NCBI RefSeq assembly: GCF_025950095.1
Contig: NZ_JAPDDR010000013.1
Coordinates: 62,001-126,000 of the forward strand
DNA from: Luteolibacter rhizosphaerae
GTDB lineage: Bacteria > Verrucomicrobiota > Verrucomicrobiia > Verrucomicrobiales > Akkermansiaceae
DNA length: 64,000 nucleotides
Reading direction: 5' to 3'
Positions within the stretch are counted from its first letter, which is position 1. The number at the start of each line of letters is the position of its first letter. A model generated the notes under the pieces. It saw nothing but the letters and a program-made list of their open reading frames with translations, ran no database searches and was not told the origin of the DNA. The position numbers and the translations under genes were made by a program. This document shows, in pieces, positions 1 through 7,847 of the stretch.

Positions 1-1298
1 ATGTGATCGTGACGAATCACCCGGCCTTCGGTGGCTCGCATTTGCCGGACGTCACGGTGATCGCGCCGGTCTTCGATGCCGATGGTCAGCGTGTCGCTTT
101 CGTGGCAAACCGCGCGCACCATGCCGAGATCGGCGGCAAGGCACCGGGCTCGATGCCAGCGAATGCGCGCTCGTTAGCAGAGGAGGGCGTGGTCATCGCG
201 CCGCGCCTGCTGGTGGCCGCTGAGGTGCCTCGCTTCGATGAAGTGGAGGTGTTGCTGCGGGATGCCCCGTGGCCCTCGCGCAGGATCGGGGATAACCTCG
301 CCGACCTCGAAGCTCAGCTTGCCTCCGTGCATCACGGCGGGGAGGCGATTGCCCGCCTCGTTTCCGAACACGGCGGCGAGGTGGTGAGTGCCGAGCTCTT
401 CGGTATCCTCGCCCGTTCCAGCGCACTCATGAACGAGCGCCTGCAAACATCCGGCATCGATCGGGAAGCGGCATCAGCCTTCGACGACGGCACGCCTCTT
501 CGGGTTTCAGTTCACGCGGGTGAAGGGAAGATGCGTATCGACTTCAGCGGCACCGGTGCGGTGCACCCGCGCAACCTGAATGCCACGCCCGCCATCATAC
601 GCAGCGTGGTGCTGTATGTCCTGCGCCTCTGGATCGGTGAGGACGTGCCCTTGAACGAAGGACTGCTGGAAGCCGTCGAGATTATCATTCCGCCCGGTTT
701 GCTGTCGCCCGATTTCGGGGACGATCCGAATGCGGCTCCCGCGGTAGTCGGCGGAAATGTGGAAACCAGCCAGCGGCTTACCGATCTCCTGCTGGAAGCG
801 CTCGGGCTGGCGGCGAACGGACCGGGCACCATGAACAACTTCCTCTTCGGCGACGACAGGGGCGGTTACTACGAGACCATCGCGGGCGGCTCGGGTGCGG
901 GACCGGAACACAAGGGCGCTTCCGGTCGGCACGTCCACATGACGAACACGGCGATCACCGATCCCGAGATTCTGGAGCACCGCTTCCCGGTGCGCCTGTG
1001 GAAGTACGAGATTCGCCGTAGTTCCGGCGGCACGGGGGGCAATCCCGGAGGGGACGGCGTGGTCCGCGAGGTGGAGTTCCTGAAGCCCCAGACCGTTTCT
1101 TTCCTGACGGAGCGGCGTCTTTCCGGTCCCGCGGGCATGCGGGGTGGCGGTGATGGCCAAGCAGGAAAGCAGACAAGGATTTTTCCGGAGGGAGGCGAAG
1201 AGGTCCTGGCCGGCGCGGTGACCTATCGGGCGGAAGCCGGGGAGCGGGTGAGGATCGAGACTCCAGGAGGCGGGGCTTGGGGATCGGGAAGTCTCTGA
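1..1298 (+). CDS. Hydantoinase B / 5-oxoprolinase beta-type protein, C-terminal part (cut by window start)
   Basis: HyuB-family subunit, which with HyuA hydrolyses hydantoins, N-methylhydantoin or 5-oxoproline in an ATP-dependent cytoplasmic reaction. The frame is open to the window edge (first full codon at 3) and begins inside the conserved family motif VTNHPAFGGSHLPDV, so an N-terminal part is missing; in free-standing HyuB proteins that motif lies roughly 80-100 residues in. Later hallmarks are RAHHAEIGG, the C-terminal RRSSGGTGGNPGGDGVVRE and the terminal glycine loop TPGGGAWG, all typical of the family. A HyuA partner, or a fused HyuA-HyuB, is expected just upstream but is not visible. 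The substrate cannot be read from the sequence. Confidence 0.9.
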   Translation, partial: VIVTNHPAFGGSHLPDVTVIAPVFDADGQRVAFVANRAHHAEIGGKAPGSMPANARSLAEEGVVIAPRLLVAAEVPRFDEVEVLLRDAPWPSRRIGDNLADLEAQLASVHHGGEAIARLVSEHGGEVVSAELFGILARSSALMNERLQTSGIDREAASAFDDGTPLRVSVHAGEGKMRIDFSGTGAVHPRNLNATPAIIRSVVLYVLRLWIGEDVPLNEGLLEAVEIIIPPGLLSPDFGDDPNAAPAVVGGNVETSQRLTDLLLEALGLAANGPGTMNNFLFGDDRGGYYETIAGGSGAGPEHKGASGRHVHMTNTAITDPEILEHRFPVRLWKYEIRRSSGGTGGNPGGDGVVREVEFLKPQTVSFLTERRLSGPAGMRGGGDGQAGKQTRIFPEGGEEVLAGAVTYRAEAGERVRIETPGGGAWGSGSL

Positions 1299-1314
1299 GG
1301 TAGAGCATTCGGTC

Positions 1315-1336
1315 CCGAGGCTAAAGGAGCCTCCGG
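1315..1336 (+). terminator. Hairpin after hydantoinase gene
   Basis: GAGGCT / AGCCTC stem with a 5-nt loop, 17 bases after the hydantoinase stop. It is followed by GGAAAATAATCG and has no T-tract, so termination is possible but not assured. A second, larger hairpin lies just downstream. Confidence 0.3.
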
Positions 1337-1391
1337 AAAATAATCGCAAAATCCGCCAAGAAAGCGCGGGCTCATCCGACTTGCATGGTGC

Positions 1392-1441
1392 AATCGCCGG
1401 AAATCGGGGTTTAGGACCCGCAATCCCGGACGGCGATTTTC
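1392..1441 (+). other. Branched inverted repeat in leader of secreted-protein gene
   Basis: Outer arms AATCGCCG (1392-1399) and CGGCGATT (1431-1438) enclose a small GGGT / ACCC hairpin, and the right arm runs into TTTT. It ends about 20 bases before the start of the next gene. It could be a late terminator for the hydantoinase operon or a structured leader. Confidence 0.3.
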
Positions 1442-1462
1442 CATCATAAGTCGTTTGTTTCC

Positions 1463-2131
1463 ATGAAATCCTTTGTTTTCACGATCTCCGCTCTTCTTGG
1501 CGTTGCGTCCGCGCAGGCCCAGTCCAAGCCGGGCTCGATCTCGCCGCTGGTTTTCTCGGCCACCATCACCACGCAGAACGCCCCGATCGACCAGAACCTC
1601 CCGAACGGAGCGAAGCGCCGGCTCTTCACCACCTCCGCGGTCCGTTTCACCAACCGTGAGATTCTGGAAGGAATGCGGGCTGCGGCCTTGCTCGACAGCT
1701 CGATCCAAGGTTGGTCGCTGGCTCGCATCGCGAATCCGGCCGGGGTGGGGAACCTCTACGCCATCAAGCAGGGCAAGACCGCCGTGGCCGTGCCCGCCAC
1801 CTTGCTCACGCAGCCAGCGGTGCAAGGCTCCGCGACCACCGGTAACTCCTTCATTCCGGCCACCGGAGCGGAGCAGCCGAACCTGGTCCGCCGCTCCTAT
1901 GCCACCCTCGACGTGCGTCAGGGTGCCAGCAGCGCGGCCGGAACGCAGACGCTGAAGTTTGGCAACCTGCGGATTGGCACCACCACCACGGTCGTCGCCA
2001 CCCAAGCCGATAACTTCAACGTCTACGGCAAGAGCAACACCGGTGTCGGCATCGTGTCCGGCACCTATCGCACGGCTCGCCCGCAGCTCGCGAACCTGAT
2101 CGCCCTGTTCCCGGGTGCCACGGTTCCCTGA
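1463..2131 (+). CDS. Secreted protein of unknown function (222 aa)
   Basis: Not recognised. The first about 20 residues form a Sec signal peptide (MKSFVFTISALLGVASAQAQ, cleavage probably after AQA), so the mature protein should be periplasmic or exported. The rest is rich in Thr, Ala, Asn and Val with no cysteine, no transmembrane segment and no C-terminal sorting signal, which suits a small beta-rich fold. The ATG at 1463 is preceded by a pyrimidine-rich TTTGTTTCC instead of a Shine-Dalgarno sequence. A strong terminator follows, so the gene is probably monocistronic. Confidence 0.75.
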   Translation: MKSFVFTISALLGVASAQAQSKPGSISPLVFSATITTQNAPIDQNLPNGAKRRLFTTSAVRFTNREILEGMRAAALLDSSIQGWSLARIANPAGVGNLYAIKQGKTAVAVPATLLTQPAVQGSATTGNSFIPATGAEQPNLVRRSYATLDVRQGASSAAGTQTLKFGNLRIGTTTTVVATQADNFNVYGKSNTGVGIVSGTYRTARPQLANLIALFPGATVP

Positions 2132-2156
2132 AGTCTGATTCCTGTTCGATAGAAAC

Positions 2157-2195
2157 GGCGCTCCGTCCTTCCCTCCTTGGCGGGGCGCCCTTTTT
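2157..2195 (+). terminator. Rho-independent terminator
   Basis: An 11-bp stem with two G-U wobbles (GGCGCTCCGTC at 2157-2167 with GGCGGGGCGCC at 2179-2189) is followed by CTTTTT. It sits 25 bases after the secreted-protein stop and 18 bases before the next start, separating that gene from the sigma-factor operon. Confidence 0.75.
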
Positions 2196-2212
2196 GAAAC
2201 TCTGGCAGTCCC

Positions 2213-2722
2213 ATGAAAAAGCTTCTCATCATTCTCGGCCTCGCGATCTGGGTCATCCTCATGGTCCTGATGCCGCCCGAGGCTCCCGCCGAGGCGAAGC
2301 CGGTGGCGATCCCCGCCGTTTCGGAATCGGCCAAGTCCGGGTCACGCCGTCCTGCCGGGGACGCGATCGAGAAGCCGAATGGCCGTCCGAAGGTGCGCAT
2401 GGCCGCGGAAGACCACCGTGAGGAAGTCCGCGGGGTCATTGATGCCGCCGTAGTGACCTATTCCCCGGAAGGGGTGAAGGCCATCCGTCCTTATCTTGGC
2501 GACGCCGATCCGGAAATCCGGAGCATGGCGCGGGAGGGGATGGTGCAGCTCGGCGAGCCGGATGCCATCCCGCTGCTGCGCGAGGCCGCCGTGGGACTAA
2601 AGGATCAATCCGAGATCGCCTCCTTGCACGAGGCGGCCGATCTGCTTGCCTTGCCGGCGTGGTCGAGTTCGGAGGAAGCGGCGACGGTCATTGCCGAGAT
2701 CATGGACGACACCAGCAGGTGA
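2213..2722 (+). CDS. Membrane-anchored HEAT-repeat-like protein, first gene of sigma-factor operon
   Basis: 169 residues. The N-terminus has a hydrophobic segment (about residues 3-21, KKLLIILGLAIWVILMVLM) without a clear cleavage site, so it is probably a membrane anchor, followed by an Ala/Pro-rich linker. The C-terminal half resembles HEAT/PBS-lyase repeats (AIRPYLGDADPEIRSMAREG, then LGEPDAIPLLREAA), which usually act as protein-binding scaffolds. Its stop codon overlaps the GTG start of the sigma-factor gene as GTGA, so translation is likely coupled. A role as a sensor or partner for the sigma/anti-sigma pair is an inference from position only. Confidence 0.75.
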   Translation: MKKLLIILGLAIWVILMVLMPPEAPAEAKPVAIPAVSESAKSGSRRPAGDAIEKPNGRPKVRMAAEDHREEVRGVIDAAVVTYSPEGVKAIRPYLGDADPEIRSMAREGMVQLGEPDAIPLLREAAVGLKDQSEIASLHEAADLLALPAWSSSEEAATVIAEIMDDTSR

Positions 2723-3243
2723 AGGAAGCGAGGTCCACCGAGCCGGGCGGCAACTGGCTGGCGGAGATTCTCGTGCGCTACGAGAAGCCGCTGCTGAAGC
2801 ACGCGTACGGCATTTGCTCCGACCGCGAACTCTCGCGTGACGCGGTGCAGGAGACATTTTTCCGCCTCATCCGCACGCGCGACAAAGGCATGCCGGAGAA
2901 TCTCACCGCCTGGCTCTTCACAGTCTGTCGCAATGTGCTGACGGATCACCTGCGGCGCCAGAAGGTGGTGCAATTCGGCTGGGACTTGCCGGAGATCGAG
3001 GATGACGGGGCCTCGCCCCATCACCGGCTGGCCCAGGGCGAGCGCGAGGAGAAGCTGGCGGCGATGGTCGCGGAGTTGCCGGAACGCGAGCGCGAGCTGG
3101 TGCGGCTGAAATTCCAAGTGGGCCTGAGCTACAAGGAGATCGAGGAGCTCACCGGGATCTCGCAAGGGAACATCGGCTACTTTCTGCACCGCGCGGTGAA
3201 GGAACTGAAGGACCGCTGGCAACGGGAAGGAGGGGAGGGATGA
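2719..3243 (+). CDS. RNA polymerase sigma factor, ECF (sigma-70 family)
   Basis: 174 residues. Region 2 is visible as RELSRDAVQETFFRLIR followed by AWLFTVCRNVLTDHLRRQ. Region 4 is LPERERELVRLKFQVGLSYKEIEELTGIS with a helix-turn-helix ending in NIGYFLHRAVKELKDR. There is no region 1 or 3, which is the ECF layout. I chose the GTG at 2719 because it overlaps the upstream stop (GTGA) and removes an unlikely N-terminal extension that would run antiparallel to no known family sequence. The gene overlaps the next one by 4 bases (ATGA). The downstream neighbour has the shape of a membrane anti-sigma factor, so regulation by sequestration is expected. Confidence 0.92.
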   Translation: MKEARSTEPGGNWLAEILVRYEKPLLKHAYGICSDRELSRDAVQETFFRLIRTRDKGMPENLTAWLFTVCRNVLTDHLRRQKVVQFGWDLPEIEDDGASPHHRLAQGEREEKLAAMVAELPERERELVRLKFQVGLSYKEIEELTGISQGNIGYFLHRAVKELKDRWQREGGEG

Positions 3244-4223
3244 AAGACCCCTTTGAAGATTTTCTGGAGGACACCTTGGGCGGGCCCGAGGACTTGGAGC
3301 TCGGCCACGAGATGCGCCGCCGCCTGCTGGAAGCGGCGGTGGCAGATGAGGCCCTTCCTGACGAGAATGTAGTCCGCATGGAGCGCCCGGACCCCGTGGA
3401 AACGGAGGGCTTCGACTGGCTGCTGGGAGAAGCTCCGGCCAGCGAGAAGCTGATGATCCGGATGATTCAGGATCCTCTTTTCCTCGATTCGCTCGATGGC
3501 CAGCGTGGATTCGTCGTTACCCTGCGCGAGGCTCTGCGCCGTACTGCGGCCGCCACCGCGCTGCCGTCGCGCCGCCGTCGCTGGCTGCCCGCGGCGATCC
3601 TATCGGCCGCTGCCGCGCTGGCCGTGACAACCGGACTGGTTCTTTTCAAGCCGACCGCGGACACGCCGGACCTCACCGAGGAAGTCGTGGAGGCTCCTGC
3701 CGTGGAAGTGCCCGTGCTCCGCCCACCTGCCAAGGCGATCACGGCCTTGGTCGATTCACCCGGGACGGAGGACTCCTCCGAGCCGTCCCCCTTTGCCTCC
3801 GAGATCGCCGGTGCATCCCCCCCCGCACTGGCAGATCTCGGCGGCACGGGTCGGAGCGTGGAGCTGGATGATCCAGCGCTGTCATCCGAGCTCGCGGGGG
3901 CTTTGCAACTCCCCGGAGAAGAGCCCTCCATGCCAGCGCCTCTGCTGGCGATGCTGCGCGAAAGCGGGGCGGTGTCGGGAGGCAGCTCTGAAAGCGATGA
4001 TGGCTCGCTCCTGCTGGCGAGCGGCCCGAGCTTCCCGCATGTGGGGGGATTCGGCAGCTTCGGCTTCGGTGGCGATGGTCTTGGAATCGCACTCACGGGA
4101 CCGGGCCGGGGTGGTGGCGGGAAAGATGGAAGCATTCCCGAACCGGGCGGCGCCCTGCCGGTGATGATCGGCTTCATGGTCCTGCTCCTCAGGCGCCCGC
4201 GACGCCAGAAGAGGGGCGATTAA
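3240..4223 (+). CDS. Candidate membrane anti-sigma factor with PEP-CTERM-like C-terminus
   Basis: 327 residues, start overlapping the sigma gene by 4 bases and preceded by a purine-rich GGAAGGAGGGGAGGG, the best ribosome-binding site seen here. Residues 1-115 are charged and probably cytoplasmic. A transmembrane segment follows an RRRRRW stop-transfer motif (about residues 117-137, LPAAILSAAAALAVTTGLVLF). The next about 160 residues are acidic, Ser/Pro/Gly-rich and low complexity, expected to be periplasmic. The end reads IPEPGGALPVMIGFMVLLL and then RRPRRQKRGD, the PEP-CTERM layout of PEP motif, hydrophobic helix and basic tail. No zinc-binding HxxxCxxC anti-sigma motif is present, so the anti-sigma role rests on operon position and topology. 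Confidence 0.7.
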   Translation: MKDPFEDFLEDTLGGPEDLELGHEMRRRLLEAAVADEALPDENVVRMERPDPVETEGFDWLLGEAPASEKLMIRMIQDPLFLDSLDGQRGFVVTLREALRRTAAATALPSRRRRWLPAAILSAAAALAVTTGLVLFKPTADTPDLTEEVVEAPAVEVPVLRPPAKAITALVDSPGTEDSSEPSPFASEIAGASPPALADLGGTGRSVELDDPALSSELAGALQLPGEEPSMPAPLLAMLRESGAVSGGSSESDDGSLLLASGPSFPHVGGFGSFGFGGDGLGIALTGPGRGGGGKDGSIPEPGGALPVMIGFMVLLLRRPRRQKRGD

Positions 4224-4242
4224 GTCCCGGTGTGAGGATTTT

Positions 4243-4259
4243 TGTTGACGCGATCAACA
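4243..4259. promoter_or_regulatory. Inverted repeat, possible operator
   Basis: Perfect 6-bp arms TGTTGA and TCAACA around CGCGA, 20 bases after the anti-sigma-like gene. There is no T-tract in a terminator position. It lies in the 233-bp gap before the first twin gene, so it is a candidate protein-binding site. Confidence 0.3.
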
Positions 4260-4378
4260 TAACATCCGTCTAACCGATTCCCTCTATCCGGCTCGGGTGG
4301 GGGGCGGGGTATCGGTGGGGGATTCTTTGATTCTACTAGGGCTGCAGGGCGTACTACGCGCTTACGTAGGGCATTTCT

Positions 4379-4422
4379 ACGTAAAGGCGTGATGCACGGT
4401 ATTTCAGGGAGCTGAATAATGG
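4379..4422 (+). promoter_or_regulatory. Leader module shared with the next twin gene (copy 1)
   Basis: ACGTAAAGGCGTGATG at 4379 and CTGAATAATGG at 4412 are matched by ACGTGAAGGCGTAATG at 5287 and CTGAATAATGG at 5320, with the same 33-base offset in both. TACGTA palindromes occur around both copies. The AATAAT core could serve as a -10 element. The shared geometry suggests common transcriptional control of the two genes. Confidence 0.5.
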
Positions 4423-4456
4423 CTGCGAATTAAGCAACTTTTTCCCTTACCTCCCT

Positions 4457-5170
4457 ATGACCGCTCAAGACCGCATCAACCAATTGGCCCAAGCTGCTCT
4501 CCGCTCCGCTCCTCCGACCGGCTCCGCACCCAAGCCGGCGACCTATATGCCGAGTTTCGAGCAGATGCGCTCGGAGCAATTCATCGAGAAGGCAGCCGCC
4601 GCCAAGACCGAGGCTGCCGCCCCGGTGGCTGCTACTCCCGCCGCTCCTTCGCCCACGGTGGTCAAGGATGCGGAGGAGAGCGACAAGGATCTAACCTCTC
4701 TGCTGGATCAGCGCGATGAAGCGAAGGGCAAGAAACTCCGCCGCGCGAGCTTGGCGGTGACCTGCACCCTGCTGGCGCTCTGCACCGGCGCTGGCGCTTT
4801 CGTCACCTTCAACCCCACGGCCAAGCGGAAGATGAACTCCGTGGTGACCGCCTTCCAGCAAAGCGGCAAGGACCTGAAGTCCCTCACCTCCATCATGGAC
4901 ACCTACGAGAATCAACTCGACAAGGTGGCCGTGCAGGGTGCCCGCATCGATGCCGCCACCATGGCGCTGGGCGTGGATCCGAATACCGATACCTCCGGCC
5001 AAGACGCTTCGATCAATGCCGCCATGACGGACATGTCCGGTGGTGGGGCCGGTGGCCCGACCGTCTCCGAGCGGGACGCTGCCCTGAAAGCGAAGTTCGG
5101 CGTGGTAGGCAAGCTGGCCAAGGACATGGCCCCGGAAGCCCCGAAGGCGGAGTCCGACGTGCAGTTCTAA
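4457..5170 (+). CDS. Membrane protein of unknown function with RINQLA-type N-terminal motif (long twin)
   Basis: 237 residues, not recognised. The N-terminal segment MTAQDRINQLAQAALRS followed by KPATYMPSFEQMRSEQF is shared with the short gene at 5357. A cytoplasmic Ala/Pro-rich linker leads to KKLRRAS and a single transmembrane helix (about residues 98-117, LAVTCTLLALCTGAGAFVTF), then a periplasmic region with a predicted helical part and a Gly-rich C-terminus. The start is preceded by TTTCCCTTACCTCCCT, with no Shine-Dalgarno. It sits 233 bases downstream of the sigma / anti-sigma-like operon and has its own leader, so it may be a target of that sigma factor; this is inference. Confidence 0.75.
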   Translation: MTAQDRINQLAQAALRSAPPTGSAPKPATYMPSFEQMRSEQFIEKAAAAKTEAAAPVAATPAAPSPTVVKDAEESDKDLTSLLDQRDEAKGKKLRRASLAVTCTLLALCTGAGAFVTFNPTAKRKMNSVVTAFQQSGKDLKSLTSIMDTYENQLDKVAVQGARIDAATMALGVDPNTDTSGQDASINAAMTDMSGGGAGGPTVSERDAALKAKFGVVGKLAKDMAPEAPKAESDVQF

Positions 5171-5196
5171 TCCATCACTTTGATAGGGTGTAGTGC

Positions 5197-5225
5197 AGAC
5201 CCCGGTGGGATTCCCGCCGGGGTCT
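5197..5225 (+). terminator. Rho-independent terminator after long twin gene
   Basis: The stem AGACCCCGG / CCGGGGTCT closes around TGGGATTCCCG and is followed by CTTCGTT. It starts 26 bases after the stop of the 4457 gene. The T-tract is interrupted, but the stem is strong. Confidence 0.6.
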
Positions 5226-5286
5226 CTTCGTTAAATGGGTTGGGGTAGGAGGTGGGTGTCTCCCGCAAACGCGTGGGGTACCCCTG

Positions 5287-5330
5287 ACGTGAAGGCGTAA
5301 TGTTCCACATACGTAGAGTCTGAATAATGG
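5287..5330 (+). promoter_or_regulatory. Leader module shared with the previous twin gene (copy 2)
   Basis: ACGTGAAGGCGTAATG (5287-5302) and CTGAATAATGG (5320-5330) repeat the elements at 4379 and 4412 with identical 33-base spacing. A TACGTA palindrome lies between them (5310-5315). The start codon follows 26 bases after the second element. Confidence 0.5.
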
Positions 5331-5356
5331 TCACCGTAATCGCTTCATTCTCTCCC

Positions 5357-5572
5357 ATGACGACTCAAGAGCGGATCAACCAGTTGGCCAGTGCAGCGCT
5401 TCGTTCCCAGCCGGATGCCGGCCTTGCGCCGAAGCCCGCCACCTTCATGCCGTCCTTCGAGCGTCTGAAGACCGATGAGTTTGTGGTCGCGCCGGTGGCG
5501 CCCGCCATGCGCTTGCAGATCGGGATCTCCCAGAATGCGTTCGACGCCGCCTTCAACGCGATCTCCCGCTGA
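5357..5572 (+). CDS. Small protein with RINQLA-type N-terminal motif (short twin)
   Basis: 71 residues. MTTQERINQLASAALRS and then KPATFMPSFERLKTDEF align without gaps to the first about 43 residues of the 4457 protein; the remainder (MRLQIGISQNAFDAAFNAISR) is unrelated and there is no transmembrane helix. I chose the ATG at 5357, not the in-frame upstream ATG at 5327, because the homology begins there and CTTCATTCTCTCCC precedes it, as in the twin. It may be a partial duplicate now acting as a soluble version, or a product of its own. It ends 5 bases before the stop of the convergent DtxR gene. Confidence 0.65.
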   Translation: MTTQERINQLASAALRSQPDAGLAPKPATFMPSFERLKTDEFVVAPVAPAMRLQIGISQNAFDAAFNAISR

Positions 5573-5577
5573 GGAGA

Positions 5578-5979
5578 TCAGGTGCCCGGATCGATCTTCG
5601 CCCGGGCTTCCTGAAGCAGTCGCGGATTCGCCTCGAGAAGATCGGCGATCGCGCGGATCACCGCCAAGGTCGGGCGGGACACGTGGTGCTCCATGCCCTC
5701 GACATCGCGGTAGATGGTTTCCTCTTCGAGGCCGAAGAGACGGAGAAAGCGGGTGAGCGTTTCGTGGCGCTCGATGATGGCCCGGGCGATGTGGTGCCCC
5801 TGCTCGGTGAGGACGGTGCCGCGGTACTTCTCGTGCTTCACCAGCCCCTCGCTATCCAGGCGGCGCAGCATGTTCGTCACGCTGGCCTGCGAGATGCCGA
5901 GGTTCTTCGAGATATCGACCGCGCGGGCATAGCCCTTCGCCTCGATCAGATGCAGGATCTGCTCGAGGTAGTCGTCCAT
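5578..5979 (-). CDS. DtxR/MntR-family metal-dependent transcriptional regulator
   Basis: 133 residues. The opening MDDYLEQILHLIEAKGYAR, the winged helix (DISKNLGISQASVTNMLRRL) and the metal-binding/dimerisation half (EKYRGTVLTEQG, RHETLTRFLRLFG, DVEGMEHHVS) match the MntR branch of the DtxR family, which represses manganese or iron uptake genes when metal is bound. It lacks the C-terminal SH3-like domain of full-length DtxR. ATG at 5979 gives the canonical start; an in-frame GTG 42 bases upstream is possible. No metal transporter gene lies beside it, so its targets are elsewhere. Confidence 0.9.
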   Translation of the reverse strand: MDDYLEQILHLIEAKGYARAVDISKNLGISQASVTNMLRRLDSEGLVKHEKYRGTVLTEQGHHIARAIIERHETLTRFLRLFGLEEETIYRDVEGMEHHVSRPTLAVIRAIADLLEANPRLLQEARAKIDPGT

Positions 5980-6086
5980 CGCGACGGAGCCGCTGGTGCG
6001 TTGGGATCGTGCCGCCACCGCGGGGAGTGAAGACGGCGCGGGAAGATCGCGCAATGATGGATGTGGCGCGATGTCCCACTTCGGGC

Positions 6087-7733
6087 CTACTTGGCGAAGA
6101 GCGCCTCGCGGAGCCCGGTCTTTTGGTTTTCCGCATCCCAGTAGCCGAATCCGGCCTTCCAGTCCCACATCGCCCAGGGCATGCGGCGTTTCTCGGCAGC
6201 CTTCCGGAAGTCGCGGATGTAGCGCTCGCGGCTGGCCGGGTCGGCCTCCTTGAAGCAGCCGAACTCGCCGATATGGATCGGCCGGCCGAAGTGGGTGGAC
6301 CACGCCGCGGCATCGTCCAGCAGCAGCTCGAAGCTGGCGGCAGTGCAGGGATTGTCGCTGCCCTTGCGGGTATTGTAGGCCTCGATCCATGCGACCAGAC
6401 CGGCATTTCCGCGCAGGGACTCCGGCAGGGTGACCGGCTGTGGCGGCGGCCCGGGGTACGAGATCCCTCGTAGATCCTGGAGATTCACCCAAGAGGCGCG
6501 CTGGTGGGTGAACTGGAAGGGCTCGTAGCTATGGATGCTGGCGATGATCCGCTCATCGCCATCGGGCAGGAAGAAGCGGTCCAGCCCGGGCACGCTGGCC
6601 CACTGCGGCGGATTGGCCAGCAGGATGCGCTCCGGATTGCTCTTGCGGATCGCGGCGATTCCATCGGCATGGACCTTGGCGAGAATCTGGTCATCGAGCG
6701 CGGCATTCGGCTCGTTGAGCAGCTCGAAGAAGAGCTGCTGCGGCCAGTCCTTGAAGTGCCGGGCGACGATCTCCCAGCCGGAGGCGAAGGCGGCGCGGTG
6801 CTTCTCCGGTTCCTTGCAGAGATCCTCGAAGTGATGCCAGTTCAGGATCACGGTGAGCTTGCGTTCGAGCGCCCGCTTCAGGACCGGCTCCAGCTCCGCG
6901 AGCAAGGCCGGTTTGATGGCACCATTCTCCAGATGGTAGTGCCACGCCACGGGCACGCGGATGTGGTCGAAGCCTTCGTCGGCCACACGGTCGACATCCT
7001 CGATCCCGTATTTGATTCCCCATGAACCGGGCGGTGCTTCCCAGCCATTGCCGAAGTTCACGCCGCGCTTGAGGGTGGCACAGGCCCGGTGGGCCGGAGT
7101 GTCCTGGCCCAAGCGGGCCGGGGCCTTGAAGCCGGGGACGGTGGCGGCGCGGGCGTGGAGTTTCAGGCTCACCGGCACGCCGGATTTCACCGTGAGTTTG
7201 CTGATCAGCGGGCGGCCATGCCAGGAGGCGGCGCAGGACTTGCCCGCGAGGGGCTCGCTCCCGGCCAGGGGCCATTGACCCGCGGCGGGGTAGGGGCGCC
7301 ATGGTGATTCCCAACTTGCGGGCTTTCCATCGGCGATGGCCTCGAAGCCACCATTCGGAATGGTGGTGCCGGTGGCGGAGAGTTCATCCCACAGCACCTC
7401 CTGCTGGCGGAGCACGCCGGGCCGGGCCTCCGCCCAAGGACCGTTCAGATCCAGCTCGATCTCGCCATCGTGCGCCGGAGTGAAGCTCACGGTCATCTCG
7501 CGCCAGTTCCACCAGCGGATCGGGAAGCGGATATCGCTCAGGCGCGCGTTCTTCTCCGGGCTGTCCTCGAAAGTGCCGGGGCTGGCTTCACCCAGCGAAA
7601 CGCGGAGATCGCGGATCGGCTGCCCCGCGGCAGGGACGCGGAGGAAAAGCCGGGCCTCGGCGGGCGGGTAGGGGACGAAATCTTCCGCGGCGGCGGGCAG
7701 GGCGAGGAGCAGGGGGAGCAAGCGGCGGAGCAT
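6087..7733 (-). CDS. Glycoside hydrolase family 5 (cellulase-type) enzyme with N-terminal accessory domain
   Basis: 548 residues from ATG 7733; an ATG four codons upstream is possible. A signal peptide (MLRRLLPLLLALPAAA) is followed by about 195 residues of beta-type accessory sequence that include a CBM-like NGGFEAIADGKPASWE. The GH5 barrel starts near residue 220 (LKRGVNFGNGWEAP). The acid/base is E341 in LNEPNA and the nucleophile E490 in HIGEFG; HIRVPVAWHYH and LNWHHFED also fit GH5. Expected action is hydrolysis of beta-1,4-linked glucans or mannans outside the cytoplasm; the subfamily cannot be assigned. It is divergent from the ABC exporter at 7848 with a gap of about 115 bases. Confidence 0.9.
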   Translation of the reverse strand: MLRRLLPLLLALPAAAEDFVPYPPAEARLFLRVPAAGQPIRDLRVSLGEASPGTFEDSPEKNARLSDIRFPIRWWNWREMTVSFTPAHDGEIELDLNGPWAEARPGVLRQQEVLWDELSATGTTIPNGGFEAIADGKPASWESPWRPYPAAGQWPLAGSEPLAGKSCAASWHGRPLISKLTVKSGVPVSLKLHARAATVPGFKAPARLGQDTPAHRACATLKRGVNFGNGWEAPPGSWGIKYGIEDVDRVADEGFDHIRVPVAWHYHLENGAIKPALLAELEPVLKRALERKLTVILNWHHFEDLCKEPEKHRAAFASGWEIVARHFKDWPQQLFFELLNEPNAALDDQILAKVHADGIAAIRKSNPERILLANPPQWASVPGLDRFFLPDGDERIIASIHSYEPFQFTHQRASWVNLQDLRGISYPGPPPQPVTLPESLRGNAGLVAWIEAYNTRKGSDNPCTAASFELLLDDAAAWSTHFGRPIHIGEFGCFKEADPASRERYIRDFRKAAEKRRMPWAMWDWKAGFGYWDAENQKTGLREALFAK

Positions 7734-7847
7734 GTGGCAAGACACTACGCGAGGTCGGCGGCAAGACGATCAGCGATGTCGCGGGCGAGGTAGGCGCCGC
7801 GGTCTCGCGGTTTGACGCGGGGGCCCGGATCGTCTCCCATCCGCGGC

